A stretch of DNA of 64,000 nt, from positions 620,001 to 684,000 of the forward strand of contig NZ_FQYO01000001.1 of NCBI RefSeq assembly GCF_900141735.1. Direction: 5' to 3'. This document shows, piece after piece, positions 8,573 to 17,684 of the stretch; positions within the stretch are counted from its first letter, which is position 1; every line of letters begins with the position of its first letter. Source of the DNA: Wenxinia saemankumensis (GTDB lineage Bacteria; Pseudomonadota; Alphaproteobacteria; Rhodobacterales; Rhodobacteraceae). A program made the translations under genes and the position numbers. Under the pieces are notes generated by a model that worked only from the letters and a program-made list of their open reading frames with translations, was not told where the DNA came from and ran no database searches.

Positions 8573-9400
8573 TCACCGGCGCAGCACGTCCACCGCCGCG
8601 ACCGCCTCGCGCACCTCCCGCAGCGGATGACGGCAGCGCAGGTCCTTCGGCAGGCCGACCTGCGGGCCGGACCGGGGGCCGTAGCCGAACCGGGCCGCGA
8701 CCTCGGAGACCGGAGCGTCCCCCTCGGCCGGGTAATCTGCATTGCCGTCCCGCACCGCCTCGGGCGGCGCGATGCCGTCCGTGGACAGACCGAGAAAGGC
8801 GAGCGCCGCCGTGAGCTGGCCGGCCGTGTCCGCGACCAGATCCTCGTATCGCAGGATCAGGCAGGCATGCAGGTAGGGCAGATCGCCGAGGACCAGCCGG
8901 TGGGCGATGTCCCAGTGTTCGGCCAGCCGCGCCGGTCCCTCGTCGCTCCACTTCGCCACTGCCGCGACCGAAGGGCCCGGATGACGGGTGATGAGGATGA
9001 AATGCGCGCCCGGAAAGAGCTGCTGGTAGAGCCGGGTCCGCAGCAGGTTCACCGGCGACTTCTCGATCCGCCACGCCGCGCCCGGGGCGAACCACGGCGC
9101 CCAGTCCCGCTCCAGCCGCAGGGCCGTCTCCAGCGTGTCGTGGCGGCTGCCCTCCACCAGATGCTGGTCGGCGTCGCGGGCGAAGGCGCCGGGAATCCCG
9201 CTGAGCGCGGTATGCGGGATCGCGCCCTGCAGGAAGACGCCCTCGTTCTCGGGCACGGGGGCGCCCTCGATCCCCGAGACCGCGGGATGGGCGGAGATGA
9301 GCCGGGTCAGCAGAGAGGTCCCCGACCGATGCAGCCCGCCGACGAAAACCCAGCGTGGACGGGGCTCCGGCCGGTCGGCGCGTGACGATGACGGGGTCAT
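8573..9400 (-). CDS. sulfotransferase family protein
   Basis: A 275-residue protein of the P-loop sulfotransferase superfamily. The 5'-phosphosulfate loop is visible as FVGGLHRSGTSLLTRL at about residues 18-33, and the 3'-phosphate-binding strand-helix as RHPGPSVAAVAKWS. Such enzymes move a sulfo group from PAPS to a hydroxyl or amine on a carbohydrate, lipid or protein. A strong GGAGGG site precedes the ATG at 9400. It is divergent from the glycosyltransferase genes across 148 bp with a perfect inverted repeat, so I infer that it sulfates their product. The acceptor cannot be predicted. Confidence 0.85.
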   Translation of the reverse strand: MTPSSSRADRPEPRPRWVFVGGLHRSGTSLLTRLISAHPAVSGIEGAPVPENEGVFLQGAIPHTALSGIPGAFARDADQHLVEGSRHDTLETALRLERDWAPWFAPGAAWRIEKSPVNLLRTRLYQQLFPGAHFILITRHPGPSVAAVAKWSDEGPARLAEHWDIAHRLVLGDLPYLHACLILRYEDLVADTAGQLTAALAFLGLSTDGIAPPEAVRDGNADYPAEGDAPVSEVAARFGYGPRSGPQVGLPKDLRCRHPLREVREAVAAVDVLRR

Positions 9401-9438
9401 GGCGGCCCTCCTTTCCGGCTCAAGCTTCCCCTGCCGCG

Positions 9439-9466
9439 ACGGGTTCCGAGACTCTTCGGAACCCGT
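9439..9466. promoter_or_regulatory. perfect 11-bp inverted repeat between sulfotransferase and glycosyltransferase genes
   Basis: Positions 9439-9449 and 9456-9466 are perfect reverse complements separated by 6 bases, followed by a run of G at 9467-9478. The element lies in the 148-bp divergent intergenic region. It could be an operator for a dimeric regulator controlling both directions, or a hairpin in the leader of the glycosyltransferase mRNA. Confidence 0.5.
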
Positions 9467-9548
9467 GGAGGGGGGGGGAGGTTATCTGCCCAACTGCGAG
9501 CGCCCGAAGCGGTCTCCCGACATCGATGATTTTGCCAGAGGAGGTGTG

Positions 9549-11591
9549 ATGCACGTCATCCACGTCGCCCTCGGCGGTTGCCTCCGGCGGCCGCCCGTCG
9601 CCTATGGCCTGACGGAAGATACCGGCGGTCACATCGCCTATGTCCTCGGCGCCGCGATGGCCCAGGCCGAGCGGCCCGGCACCCGGATGGTGGAGATCGT
9701 GACCCGTGCCTTCGACGCGCCCGCGCTCGGCGCCTGCCACGCCGAGCCGGTCGAGGAGGTCGCGCCGCGCTGCCGTATCCGCCGGCTCCGGACGGCGCGT
9801 CGCGACTACCTCAGCAAGGAGGCCCTCGAGGCCGAGATCCCGGCCCTGTCAGACGCTTTCCTGGCGATGCTGGCGGAGGGCCCCCGCCCCGACGTGATCC
9901 ACGCCCATTTCGCCGATGCCGCCGTGCTGGCACGGGCGGCCGAGGCGCGGTTCGGGATCCCCTGGATCTACCACAGCCATTCGCTGGGACGCGAGAAATC
10001 CCAGGCCGGGCTGCCGGCCGAGGGCGGCCTCGCCCGGCGCATCGCGCGCGAGGACGCGGCCATCGCCGGCGCGGGCGCGATCGTCGCCTCGTCCCGGGAC
10101 GAGGCCGAACGCCAGCTGGTCGTCGCCGACCCCGGGGCCGAGGGGCGGATCCACCGCGTCAGCCCCGGCGTCGCGACCCGCGAGGTGGGCGATCCCGACC
10201 GGGCCCGCGCCCTTCTCGCGCCGCATCTGGACGATCCGGACAAGCCCGTCGTCCTCGCCGTCGCGCGGCCCATCGCCAAGAAGAACCTCGGCGCGCTGGT
10301 CGAGGGCTGGGGCGCGGATCCGGACCTCGTCGCGCGGTCCAACCTCGTCATCGTGGCGGGCCTCCATGCCGCGCCCGACGCCACCGACGAGGCAGCCCGC
10401 ATCCACGCCGCGCTCGCCGCCGCGGTCGAGCGGCTGGGCCTGCGCGGGCGGGTCGCGCTGCCGCCGCATCACGACGGCGCCGACATCGCCGCGCTCTACG
10501 CCCTCGCGGCGCGGGGCGGGGTCTTCGTCAATCCCGCGCATCACGAGCCCTTCGGCCTGACGCTGATCGAGGCGGCGCAGGCCGACGTTCCGGTCGTGGC
10601 GACCCGGAACGGCGGGCCGGTCGACATCCTGCGCAATCTCGGCTCGGGCGAACTGGTCGACCCGGCCGATCCCGCCGACATCGCCCGCGGCATCCGTGCC
10701 GTGCTCGAGGATCCGCAGGCCCGCGACCGCGCGCGCAGGGCCGGAAGCCGAGCCCGGCGCCTCTACAGCTGGCAAGGCTGGGCCGCGCGGGTGGAGGGGA
10801 TCGCGGCATCGCTCCATGCCCGGGCGCCGCGGCCCGGGATCGCGCGCCATCTCTTCGCCTCCGATCTCGACGGGACGCTGACCGGCGACCGGGCGGCCGC
10901 CGCGCGCTTCGCCGGCTGGCACCGGAACCGCCCGGCGGGACTGCATTTCGCCATCGCCACCGGCCGATCCCTGCCCGAGGCGCGCCGCGTCCTCGCCGAA
11001 TGGGACCTGCCGATGCCCGACCTGTTCCTCTCCTCCGTCGGGACGGAGATCTGGCGCCCCCTGCGCTCGGGCGCCTTCGCGCTCTGCCCCGACTGGCAGG
11101 CAGAGGCGGACCGGGACTGGGACCAGGCGGAAATCGCCGCGTCGCTCGCGCCGATCGGGCTTCGGCCGCAGGCGGCGCACGACCAGCGGCGCTGGAAGCT
11201 GAGCTTCGTCGCCGACGCCTCCGGCGCGCAGGCCGCGCGGCATGCGCTGGACGCGGCCGGGCTGCCGGCCCTCGTCGTCCATTCCCACGACCGCCTGCTC
11301 GACGTGCTCGCCCCGCATACGGGAAAGGCCGCCGCCGTCCGCTTCGAGGCGCGCCGCCTGGGCCTCGCAGAGGACCGGGTCGCGGTGGCTGGCGACAGCG
11401 GCAACGACCTCGACATGCTGCAGGCCTTTGCCGGCATCCTGCCGGCGAACGCCTCGCCCGAGACCGCCCCGGCCCGGACCGCCTGGCGCGCAGGCCGTCC
11501 CCATGCGGACGGCGTGCTCGACGGGCTGGCGCGGCTCGGCCTCGCCCCCGCCGCCCGCCCTCCCCGCCGGGGCGTCGTTGCCGCCGAATGA
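9549..11591 (+). CDS. sucrose-phosphate-synthase-like glycosyltransferase fused to HAD phosphatase
   Basis: A 680-residue two-domain protein. Residues 1-~425 form a GT4 retaining glycosyltransferase of the sucrose synthase/sucrose-phosphate synthase type: TEDTGGHIAYVLG near residue 22, and the nucleotide-sugar site HEPFGLTLIEAAQ with NGGPVDIL. Residues ~430-670 form an HAD phosphatase of the sucrose-6-phosphatase class, with DLDGTLTGD near 437, ATGRS, WKLSFVAD and GDSGNDLDML near 614. Fusion of synthase and phosphatase suggests that a sugar phosphate is glycosylated and then dephosphorylated, giving sucrose or a related glycoside. GAGGAGG just upstream selects the ATG at 9549. It heads a four-gene glycosyltransferase operon. 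Confidence 0.85.
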   Translation: MHVIHVALGGCLRRPPVAYGLTEDTGGHIAYVLGAAMAQAERPGTRMVEIVTRAFDAPALGACHAEPVEEVAPRCRIRRLRTARRDYLSKEALEAEIPALSDAFLAMLAEGPRPDVIHAHFADAAVLARAAEARFGIPWIYHSHSLGREKSQAGLPAEGGLARRIAREDAAIAGAGAIVASSRDEAERQLVVADPGAEGRIHRVSPGVATREVGDPDRARALLAPHLDDPDKPVVLAVARPIAKKNLGALVEGWGADPDLVARSNLVIVAGLHAAPDATDEAARIHAALAAAVERLGLRGRVALPPHHDGADIAALYALAARGGVFVNPAHHEPFGLTLIEAAQADVPVVATRNGGPVDILRNLGSGELVDPADPADIARGIRAVLEDPQARDRARRAGSRARRLYSWQGWAARVEGIAASLHARAPRPGIARHLFASDLDGTLTGDRAAAARFAGWHRNRPAGLHFAIATGRSLPEARRVLAEWDLPMPDLFLSSVGTEIWRPLRSGAFALCPDWQAEADRDWDQAEIAASLAPIGLRPQAAHDQRRWKLSFVADASGAQAARHALDAAGLPALVVHSHDRLLDVLAPHTGKAAAVRFEARRLGLAEDRVAVAGDSGNDLDMLQAFAGILPANASPETAPARTAWRAGRPHADGVLDGLARLGLAPAARPPRRGVVAAE

Positions 11592-11612
11592 TCCCGAGAA
11601 GGAGCCGATCCG

Positions 11613-12797
11613 ATGCGTGACACGATCGACCTGCCCGGCAGCCCGGCCCGCCCTGTCGGCTATTTCGTCCATCACCAGGGCCGCGGCCATGCCGAGCGCT
11701 GCGCGGCCCTCGTCAACGCCCTGCCCGAGGATCGCCCGGTGACGATCTTCTGCGCGCGGGACGACATATTCCCCCCGCTCCGGAGGGGCGCGCGGATCGA
11801 GCGGATCCCCTCGCTCTTCGAGCGCCCCGAGGACGCCGCCGAGATGGACTGGGTCGCGACGCCGCAGACGCTGCATTGCGCCCCGCTCGGCTGGGGGTCG
11901 ATCCGGCGGGCGATGGCGACGATGACCGCCTGGTTCGATGCCGCCGATCCCGCGCTGATGATCTCGGACGTGAGCGCCGAGGTCGCGCAGCTGGCCCGCA
12001 TCTGCTCGGTCCCCCATGTCAAGGTGCTGCAGCACGGCGACCGGAGCGATCCCGGCCACCGCGCCGCCTATGACGGGGCGGCGGGCCTGCTCGCCCCGTT
12101 CCACGAGGCGCTGGCCCAGCCCGGCTGGGATGCGGCGATGCGGGGCAAGATCCATTTCGCCCCCGGCCTCGGCATCGACGCCGGGATGCCGGACGCGGCG
12201 GCTGCCCGCGCGCGGCTCGGCCGGACCGGGGATCGCCCGCTGGCCCTCGTCGTGTCGGGCGGCGGCGGCAACGGGGTGGCCGAGGCGCCGCTCGGCGTCG
12301 CCGCCCGGACCTTTCCCGACATGGACTGGGTGGTGATCGGCGCGGTCCAGCGCGACTGGCACGCCACGCTGCCCGCCAACCTGTCGCTGCCCGGCTGGGT
12401 CGACAACGCGGCCGACTGGATCGCCGCCGCGGACCTCGTCGTCGCCTCGACCGGGAACACGACCTGCCACCAGGTCCTTGCCGCCGGCAAGCCGTGGCTC
12501 GCCGTGCCCGAATGGCGCTACTTCGACGAGCAAATCGAGAAGGCCCGCGCCCTGCAGGCGGCCGGCGCCGCGACGCACCTGCCCCACCTGCCCGCCTCGG
12601 CCCATGCCTGGCAGGCCGCCGTGGCGCGGGCCCGCGCCGACCATGATCCGCACCGCCAGCGCGCCCTCGTCGCGCCGCGCGCGGCCGCCGAGACCGCCGA
12701 CTGGATCGAGGGGCTGATCGGGCGGCTCTGGCGTCCCGCCGCCGCCCCGTCTCCCCGACCCGACACCGCCAAAGCCTTCGAGAAGGAGCTACAATGA
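11613..12797 (+). CDS. MurG/GT28-like glycosyltransferase
   Basis: A 394-residue protein with the GT-B fold pattern of the UDP-GlcNAc transferase/MurG group. The N-terminal motif YFVHHQGRGHAERC resembles the glycine-rich acceptor-side loop, VVSGGGGNGVAEA begins the C-terminal domain, and STGNTTCHQVLAAGKPWLAVPE resembles the sugar-nucleotide-binding segment. Donor and acceptor are unknown. A GAAGGAG site lies between the previous stop and this start (21-bp gap), and the stop overlaps the next ATG by 4 nt. No membrane helix is evident, so it is likely cytoplasmic or peripheral. Confidence 0.75.
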   Translation: MRDTIDLPGSPARPVGYFVHHQGRGHAERCAALVNALPEDRPVTIFCARDDIFPPLRRGARIERIPSLFERPEDAAEMDWVATPQTLHCAPLGWGSIRRAMATMTAWFDAADPALMISDVSAEVAQLARICSVPHVKVLQHGDRSDPGHRAAYDGAAGLLAPFHEALAQPGWDAAMRGKIHFAPGLGIDAGMPDAAAARARLGRTGDRPLALVVSGGGGNGVAEAPLGVAARTFPDMDWVVIGAVQRDWHATLPANLSLPGWVDNAADWIAAADLVVASTGNTTCHQVLAAGKPWLAVPEWRYFDEQIEKARALQAAGAATHLPHLPASAHAWQAAVARARADHDPHRQRALVAPRAAAETADWIEGLIGRLWRPAAAPSPRPDTAKAFEKELQ

Positions 12798-13777
12798 GAT
12801 CCGTTTCCGCCCTGACCATCGCCGCCGGCCGCGATGCGCATCTCGCCAATGTGGTGCGCGGTTTCGCCGCCCAGACCCAGCCGCCGGTCGAGCTGATCGT
12901 CGGCGTCATGCAGGACGCGCCCTACGAGGCGCTGCCCGAGGCGCCCTTCCCGGTCCGGCAGATCCTCGTCCGCAAGGTGCGGGGCGAGCTGCCCCTGGCC
13001 GCGGCGCGGAACGCGGTCGCCGCCGCCGCGAGCGGCGAGGTGCTGGCCTTCGTCGATGTCGACTGCATTCCCGCCCCGACCCTGGTCGCCGACTATGCCG
13101 AGGCCTGCTCCGACGGGCGCGGCCTGGTGATGGGCGAGGTGCTCTACCTGCGCGAGGGGGCAACGGCGCAGGGGCTCGATTTCGAGCGCTTCGCGGCCGA
13201 GGGCGTGCGCCATTCCGACCGGCAGGGACCGCCCGATCACGGGCTGAAGGCCTGCGAGGATTACCGCTGCTTCTGGTCGCTGAACTTCGCCATGCACCGG
13301 GAGGACTGGAGCCGCTCGGGCGGCTTCGACGAGGGCTATTACGGTTATGGTGGCGAGGATACCGATTTCGGCCGGGTGCTCGACGACCGCGACATCGACA
13401 TCTGGTGGACCAGGGGCGCGCGCGTCTACCACCAGTATCACGCCCATTGCATGCCGCCGATCCATCAGGTCGCCAGCGTGATCCGCAACGCGGAATATTT
13501 CGCGACCCGCTGGGGGCACCGGACGATGGAACACTGGCTCTACGGGTTCCGCCTGATGGGGCTGATCGAGCCGACGGCGTCGGGCCTGCGGATCCTGCGC
13601 GAGCCGAACGAGGCGGATTTCGCGCTCTGCCGGCAGACCGGGAACATGCCCTATGCCAATACCCGCCGCGTGCTCGACAAGCTGCAGCGGATCGAGCCCG
13701 AGCGGGTCGCGACGGTGGAGCGCGAGAAGGAGGTGGAGCGCGAGCAGTCCGCCCTCCTCGGCATCGCGGCGGAGTGA
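12794..13777 (+). CDS. family 2 glycosyltransferase with galactosyltransferase-type C-terminal motif
   Basis: A 327-residue GT-A protein. The metal-binding DXD-type motif is FVDVDCIP near residue 88, and the GGEDTDFG motif near residue 187 matches the Glyco_transf_7C region of galactosyl/N-acetylgalactosaminyl transferases. It begins RSVSALTIAAGRDAHL, where a run of small residues replaces the usual first strand, and the C-terminal ~30 residues are charged. Preceding gene and ATG overlap (ATGA), and the next gene follows after 6 bp, so it belongs to the same transcript. Donor sugar unknown. Confidence 0.82.
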   Translation: MRSVSALTIAAGRDAHLANVVRGFAAQTQPPVELIVGVMQDAPYEALPEAPFPVRQILVRKVRGELPLAAARNAVAAAASGEVLAFVDVDCIPAPTLVADYAEACSDGRGLVMGEVLYLREGATAQGLDFERFAAEGVRHSDRQGPPDHGLKACEDYRCFWSLNFAMHREDWSRSGGFDEGYYGYGGEDTDFGRVLDDRDIDIWWTRGARVYHQYHAHCMPPIHQVASVIRNAEYFATRWGHRTMEHWLYGFRLMGLIEPTASGLRILREPNEADFALCRQTGNMPYANTRRVLDKLQRIEPERVATVEREKEVEREQSALLGIAAE

Positions 13778-13783
13778 GCTGAC

Positions 13784-14977
13784 ATGCGCCCCCTCTCCAT
13801 CGCCCTTGTCAGCCATATCCGGCATCCGATCCGGGCCCCGTTCATGGGCGGGATGGAGGCGCATTCCTGGCATCTCGCGCGCGGGCTGGCCGCGCGCGGG
13901 CACGAGGTCACGCTGTTCGCGGCGGGCGACAGCGATGCGGGTGTCACGCTGCGGCCAGTCGTCGCCGAGCATTACGACCGCGCCTATCCCTGGCACGAGT
14001 TCCACGGCACCGACACGCTGAACCGGGTGCTCGACGATGCCTTCGCGGCCGCGCTGCCCGAGATCGGGTCCGGGGCCTACGACGTGGTCCACAACAACAC
14101 GCTGCACCGCTACCTGCCGCGCCTCGCCCGGCGGGACCGGGTGCCGACGCTGACCTCGCTGCATGTCCCGCCCTTCGACGCCCTGCGCCGCGCGGTCCAT
14201 GCCAGCGCCGCGCCCTGGTCGCGCTTCACCGTCTGCTCCGAGCGGCAGCGGCAGGTCTGGTGGCCGGAGGGCGCGCCCGAGGCGGCGCATGTCGTCGGCA
14301 ACGGCATCGACCTCGCCGACTGGCCGTTCTCGCCCGCCGGCGACGGCAGGGCGGTCTGGGCGGGCCGCATCACCCCCAACAAGGGCACCGCTCTCGCCGC
14401 CGAGGCGGCGCAGATCGCGGGCGTGCCGCTGACGATCTTCGGCGCGATCGAGCATCGCGACTATTTCGAGGGCGAGGTGCGCCCCTTCCTGCGCGGCGAC
14501 GTGCGCTATGGTGGTCATCTTTCGGGGGCCGATCTCGCGCGGGAATTCGGCCGCGCCTCGGCGCTGATGTTCACGCCCCACTGGGACGAGCCCTTCGGCC
14601 TCGCCGCGATCGAGGCGATGGCCTGCGGTCTGCCCGTCGCCGCGACCGAGATGGGCGCGGTGCGCGAGGTGATCGGCGAGAGCGGGGCCTATGCCCCGCC
14701 GGACGATGCCCCGGCCCTGGCCCTGGCCCTGCGCCAGGCGCTGGCCCTGCCGCGCGAGGCGGCGCGCGCCCGGGTCGAGGCGCGGTTCTCGCTCGCCGCG
14801 ATGATCGACGCCTACGAGGCGCTCTACGACCGCGCCATCGCCGGACGGGATGCCCCGGCCGGCCCGGTGGACTTCCCCGCGATCGAGCTGCCGCCCGCCG
14901 CCCGGGCCGGGACGCCCGCGCCGCCGGCCCCGGCGGTGGAACAGCGCCCGGTCCCGCCGACGATCGCCGCGGAATAG
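13784..14977 (+). CDS. family 4 glycosyltransferase
   Basis: A 397-residue GT-B enzyme. It starts RPLSIALVSHIRHPIRAPFMGGMEAHSWHLARGL-like, with a GGME acceptor loop, has AGRITPNKGTALAAEAA at the start of the C-terminal domain, and carries the EX7E-type nucleotide-sugar motif in DEPFGLAAIEAMACGLPV. The last ~45 residues are Pro/Ala-rich and probably disordered. Last of the four glycosyltransferase genes; no polymerase, flippase or exporter follows, so the product is more likely a small glycoside or glycolipid than an exported polymer. It ends 37 bp from the convergent channel gene. Confidence 0.85.
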   Translation: MRPLSIALVSHIRHPIRAPFMGGMEAHSWHLARGLAARGHEVTLFAAGDSDAGVTLRPVVAEHYDRAYPWHEFHGTDTLNRVLDDAFAAALPEIGSGAYDVVHNNTLHRYLPRLARRDRVPTLTSLHVPPFDALRRAVHASAAPWSRFTVCSERQRQVWWPEGAPEAAHVVGNGIDLADWPFSPAGDGRAVWAGRITPNKGTALAAEAAQIAGVPLTIFGAIEHRDYFEGEVRPFLRGDVRYGGHLSGADLAREFGRASALMFTPHWDEPFGLAAIEAMACGLPVAATEMGAVREVIGESGAYAPPDDAPALALALRQALALPREAARARVEARFSLAAMIDAYEALYDRAIAGRDAPAGPVDFPAIELPPAARAGTPAPPAPAVEQRPVPPTIAAE

Positions 14978-15014
14978 GCACGCGAAGGGGGCGGGAGCGG
15001 CGCGCGAGGGAAGG

Positions 15015-17684
15015 TCAGGTCGCCTCGCCCTCGCCCTCCTCCGGCTGGCCCTGCGCCGGGCTGGACGATGCGGCCGCGGGCGTCCCGTGCGAGACCGGCT
15101 GGCGGAGCGTTTCGGGATTGCGCAGCCACAGATCCTGCTGCGGGAAGGGGATCTCGATCCCCGCCTCGGCGAACTTCTTGGCGATCTCGAAATTCATCTC
15201 GGATTGCACGTTCAGGACGAAGTTGACGTCCCGCAGGATCGCCCGGATCTCGAAATCGAGCGACGAGGCGCCGAAACCGCGGAAGAGCACGGCCGGCGGA
15301 GGGGTCAGCACGACCATCGGATGCCCCTCGGCCACCTCGCGCAGCACGCTGGCGACCCTGTCGGTGTCCGAGCCGTAGGCCACGCCCACCGGCACGATGA
15401 CCCGGCCGACATTGTTGCCCCGCGTCCAGTTCGTCACCTGGCCCGAGACGAGATCGGCGTTCGGCACGATCACGTCCGTGCGGTCGAAGGTCTCGATCCG
15501 GGTGGACCGGACCGAGATGTCGCGCACATAGCCCATCTGGCCGCCCACCTCGATCCAGTCGCCCTCGCTGATCGGGCGCTCGATCAGCAGGATGATCCCG
15601 CTGACGAAGTTCGACACGATGTTCTGCAGGCCGAAGCCGATCCCGACCGACAGCGCCCCCGCCACGATGGCGAGCGAGGAGAGGTCGATCCCGGCGCTGA
15701 CGATCGCGACGAGCGCGGCCAGGAAGATGCCGACATAGCCGAGACCCGAGACGATGGCCGTCCGCGCCCCCACGTCGAGCCGCGTGCGCGGCAGGATGGT
15801 CGAGCGCAGCAGAGATTGCAGCATCCGCGTCAGGACGTAGCCCGCGACGAAGACGACGAGGAAGAACACGAAGTCGGAGGGCGAGATCCGGGTCTCGCCC
15901 AGCGAGAGCCCGGCCTGGAACCGGGACCAGATCTCCCACAGGTCCTCGGGCCGGGCGCCCCAGACGAGGGCGAGCAGCGGGATCGACAGGAAGAACAGGA
16001 TCGTCGCGGCGAGGACGGGCAGCAGCGCCTCCTCGACCCCGCGCTGGCCGCGGGTGAAGATCGTGTAGAGGCTGAAGACCAGCCGTTGCAGCACGACGAG
16101 GACCGCCAGCACCTCCAGCGTGCCGATGGCGGCGCGGATCGCGGCGCCCGCGGCGGTCGCATAGCCGAGGAGGCCCGCGATCGTGGCCACGATCGCCACC
16201 GCCATCGCGGCCCGCCCGAGATTGGCGAGCAGGGCGTGCCGGAACGAGCTTTCCGAGACGTCGTCGACGGTGTCCTCGCCCGTACCGGTGCCCGATTGCG
16301 CGAAGAGCTTGCCCAGTCGGTAGAGGGTCACCGCGATGACGAGGTTCAGCACCAGCCTCAGGACGACCTCGCCGTCGGTGCTGGCCTGCTCGCCGAGGCC
16401 GCGCAGCAGCCCGTCGAGCATGAAGAGGGCGGCGGATCCGATCCCCAGCCGCAGGATCAGCCGGCGCGCCTTGCGTCGCACGGGATCGGCGAAGTCGAGC
16501 GGGACCGGCGGGGGCGGGATGCTGCCGAAGAGATGGCCGCCGATCCAGCTCGCCACGAACAGGCCGATCGCGGCGGTCGGCGCGGCCCCGGCCAGGGCGG
16601 TCAGGACGGGCGCCTGCACCAGCAGCACCTCGGCCGCCACGGCCAGCAGGACGACGCCCAGCACGGGCCAGACGATGAAGCCCAGCGAGACGAGGAACAG
16701 CAGCGCCGGCGCGGCCCGCCGGTCGCTGACCGAGAGACGCCGGATCAGCCGGCTGCCCGGCAGGCGCAGCAGCGTCAGCAGCACCGCGCCGAGCGCGATC
16801 AGCGCCATCGCGGTGACGACCTCTTCCCCGTGCTGGCCCGACGCGACCACCCCGGCCGTGTGCCGGACCTCCGCCGCGATCTGCCGGCCGCTCTCGGCCA
16901 CCAGATGCCCCGCCGCCTGCCAGGTCGAGGGCAGCAGCGGCGAGAGCGAGCGCGTGGCGAGACGGTCCATCTCGCGCTGGCGCAGGATCGTGTCGATCTC
17001 GGTGATCAATCCACCGGCCTGGGCGCGCGCCTCGGCGGCGAAGACGGCCGGCATCGACAGCTGGGCGATCTCGGCCTTCAGCGCCTCGCGCAGCTCGGTC
17101 ACCGCCTCCGCCTCGGTCGCGGCATCCTCGGGCGCGGGGTCGAGCGCGGCGAGCCGGTCCTGCACCGTCTCGATCCGACCCGCATTGGTGTTCTCCGCGG
17201 CGAGGAACCGGTCGCGCCAGGTCACCAGCTCGCTGCGCAGCCGGTCGAGCCCGAAATTCGACCCCGCGCTGCCCGAGACCATCGTCTCGGCCCGCTCGAC
17301 GGTGCGCGCCCAGTCGGCGTAATCCTCGGCATCGAGCACGCCGGAAGAGATCTGCGGCACGCCCGCCCCCTCCGCAGCCCCCTCCGTCGCGGCGAAGGTC
17401 GGTGCGGGCACCGACCCGTCCGCGGGCTCTTCCCCGGGACTCTCCCCCTCGGCCTCGCCCCCGTCCGCCCCATCGCCCGCGCCCGCCTCTTCGGCCGTGT
17501 CGGTCGGTCCGACCTCGGGCACGGCATCGACGATCTCGTCGACGATCGACTCGACGGGCGACTCGGCCGGCGCGGGTTCGGCACCCGGCGTCTCCGTTGT
17601 CTGCTGCGCCGGCACGGCCGACGCCGCCCAGCCGAGCGCCAGGGCGAGGACGGCGCCCAGCGCCGCCGCGGGCGCGCGGGTCAT
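15015..17684 (-). CDS. large MscS-family mechanosensitive channel with DUF3772 domain
   Basis: An 889-residue inner-membrane protein. It has an N-terminal signal peptide, an acidic Pro/Glu-rich linker (~25-100), a DUF3772-like periplasmic region (~100-250), about ten predicted membrane helices, and the MscS core from about residue 628. The core holds GALSVGIGFGLQNIVSNF, the pore-lining Gly/Ala-rich helix, then the beta-domain NADLVSGQVTNW. It is expected to release solutes on hypo-osmotic shock. Its ATG at 17684 overlaps the cysK stop (ATGA), which sets the start and implies coupled translation. The long N-terminal extension places it with MscK/DUF3772-type channels rather than small MscS. 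Confidence 0.9.
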   Translation of the reverse strand: MTRAPAAALGAVLALALGWAASAVPAQQTTETPGAEPAPAESPVESIVDEIVDAVPEVGPTDTAEEAGAGDGADGGEAEGESPGEEPADGSVPAPTFAATEGAAEGAGVPQISSGVLDAEDYADWARTVERAETMVSGSAGSNFGLDRLRSELVTWRDRFLAAENTNAGRIETVQDRLAALDPAPEDAATEAEAVTELREALKAEIAQLSMPAVFAAEARAQAGGLITEIDTILRQREMDRLATRSLSPLLPSTWQAAGHLVAESGRQIAAEVRHTAGVVASGQHGEEVVTAMALIALGAVLLTLLRLPGSRLIRRLSVSDRRAAPALLFLVSLGFIVWPVLGVVLLAVAAEVLLVQAPVLTALAGAAPTAAIGLFVASWIGGHLFGSIPPPPVPLDFADPVRRKARRLILRLGIGSAALFMLDGLLRGLGEQASTDGEVVLRLVLNLVIAVTLYRLGKLFAQSGTGTGEDTVDDVSESSFRHALLANLGRAAMAVAIVATIAGLLGYATAAGAAIRAAIGTLEVLAVLVVLQRLVFSLYTIFTRGQRGVEEALLPVLAATILFFLSIPLLALVWGARPEDLWEIWSRFQAGLSLGETRISPSDFVFFLVVFVAGYVLTRMLQSLLRSTILPRTRLDVGARTAIVSGLGYVGIFLAALVAIVSAGIDLSSLAIVAGALSVGIGFGLQNIVSNFVSGIILLIERPISEGDWIEVGGQMGYVRDISVRSTRIETFDRTDVIVPNADLVSGQVTNWTRGNNVGRVIVPVGVAYGSDTDRVASVLREVAEGHPMVVLTPPPAVLFRGFGASSLDFEIRAILRDVNFVLNVQSEMNFEIAKKFAEAGIEIPFPQQDLWLRNPETLRQPVSHGTPAAASSSPAQGQPEEGEGEAT

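Noticed and set aside
9849-12653. 934-residue minus-strand frame opposite the glycosyltransferases.
   Set aside because: No domain, and it conflicts with motif-bearing genes on the plus strand.
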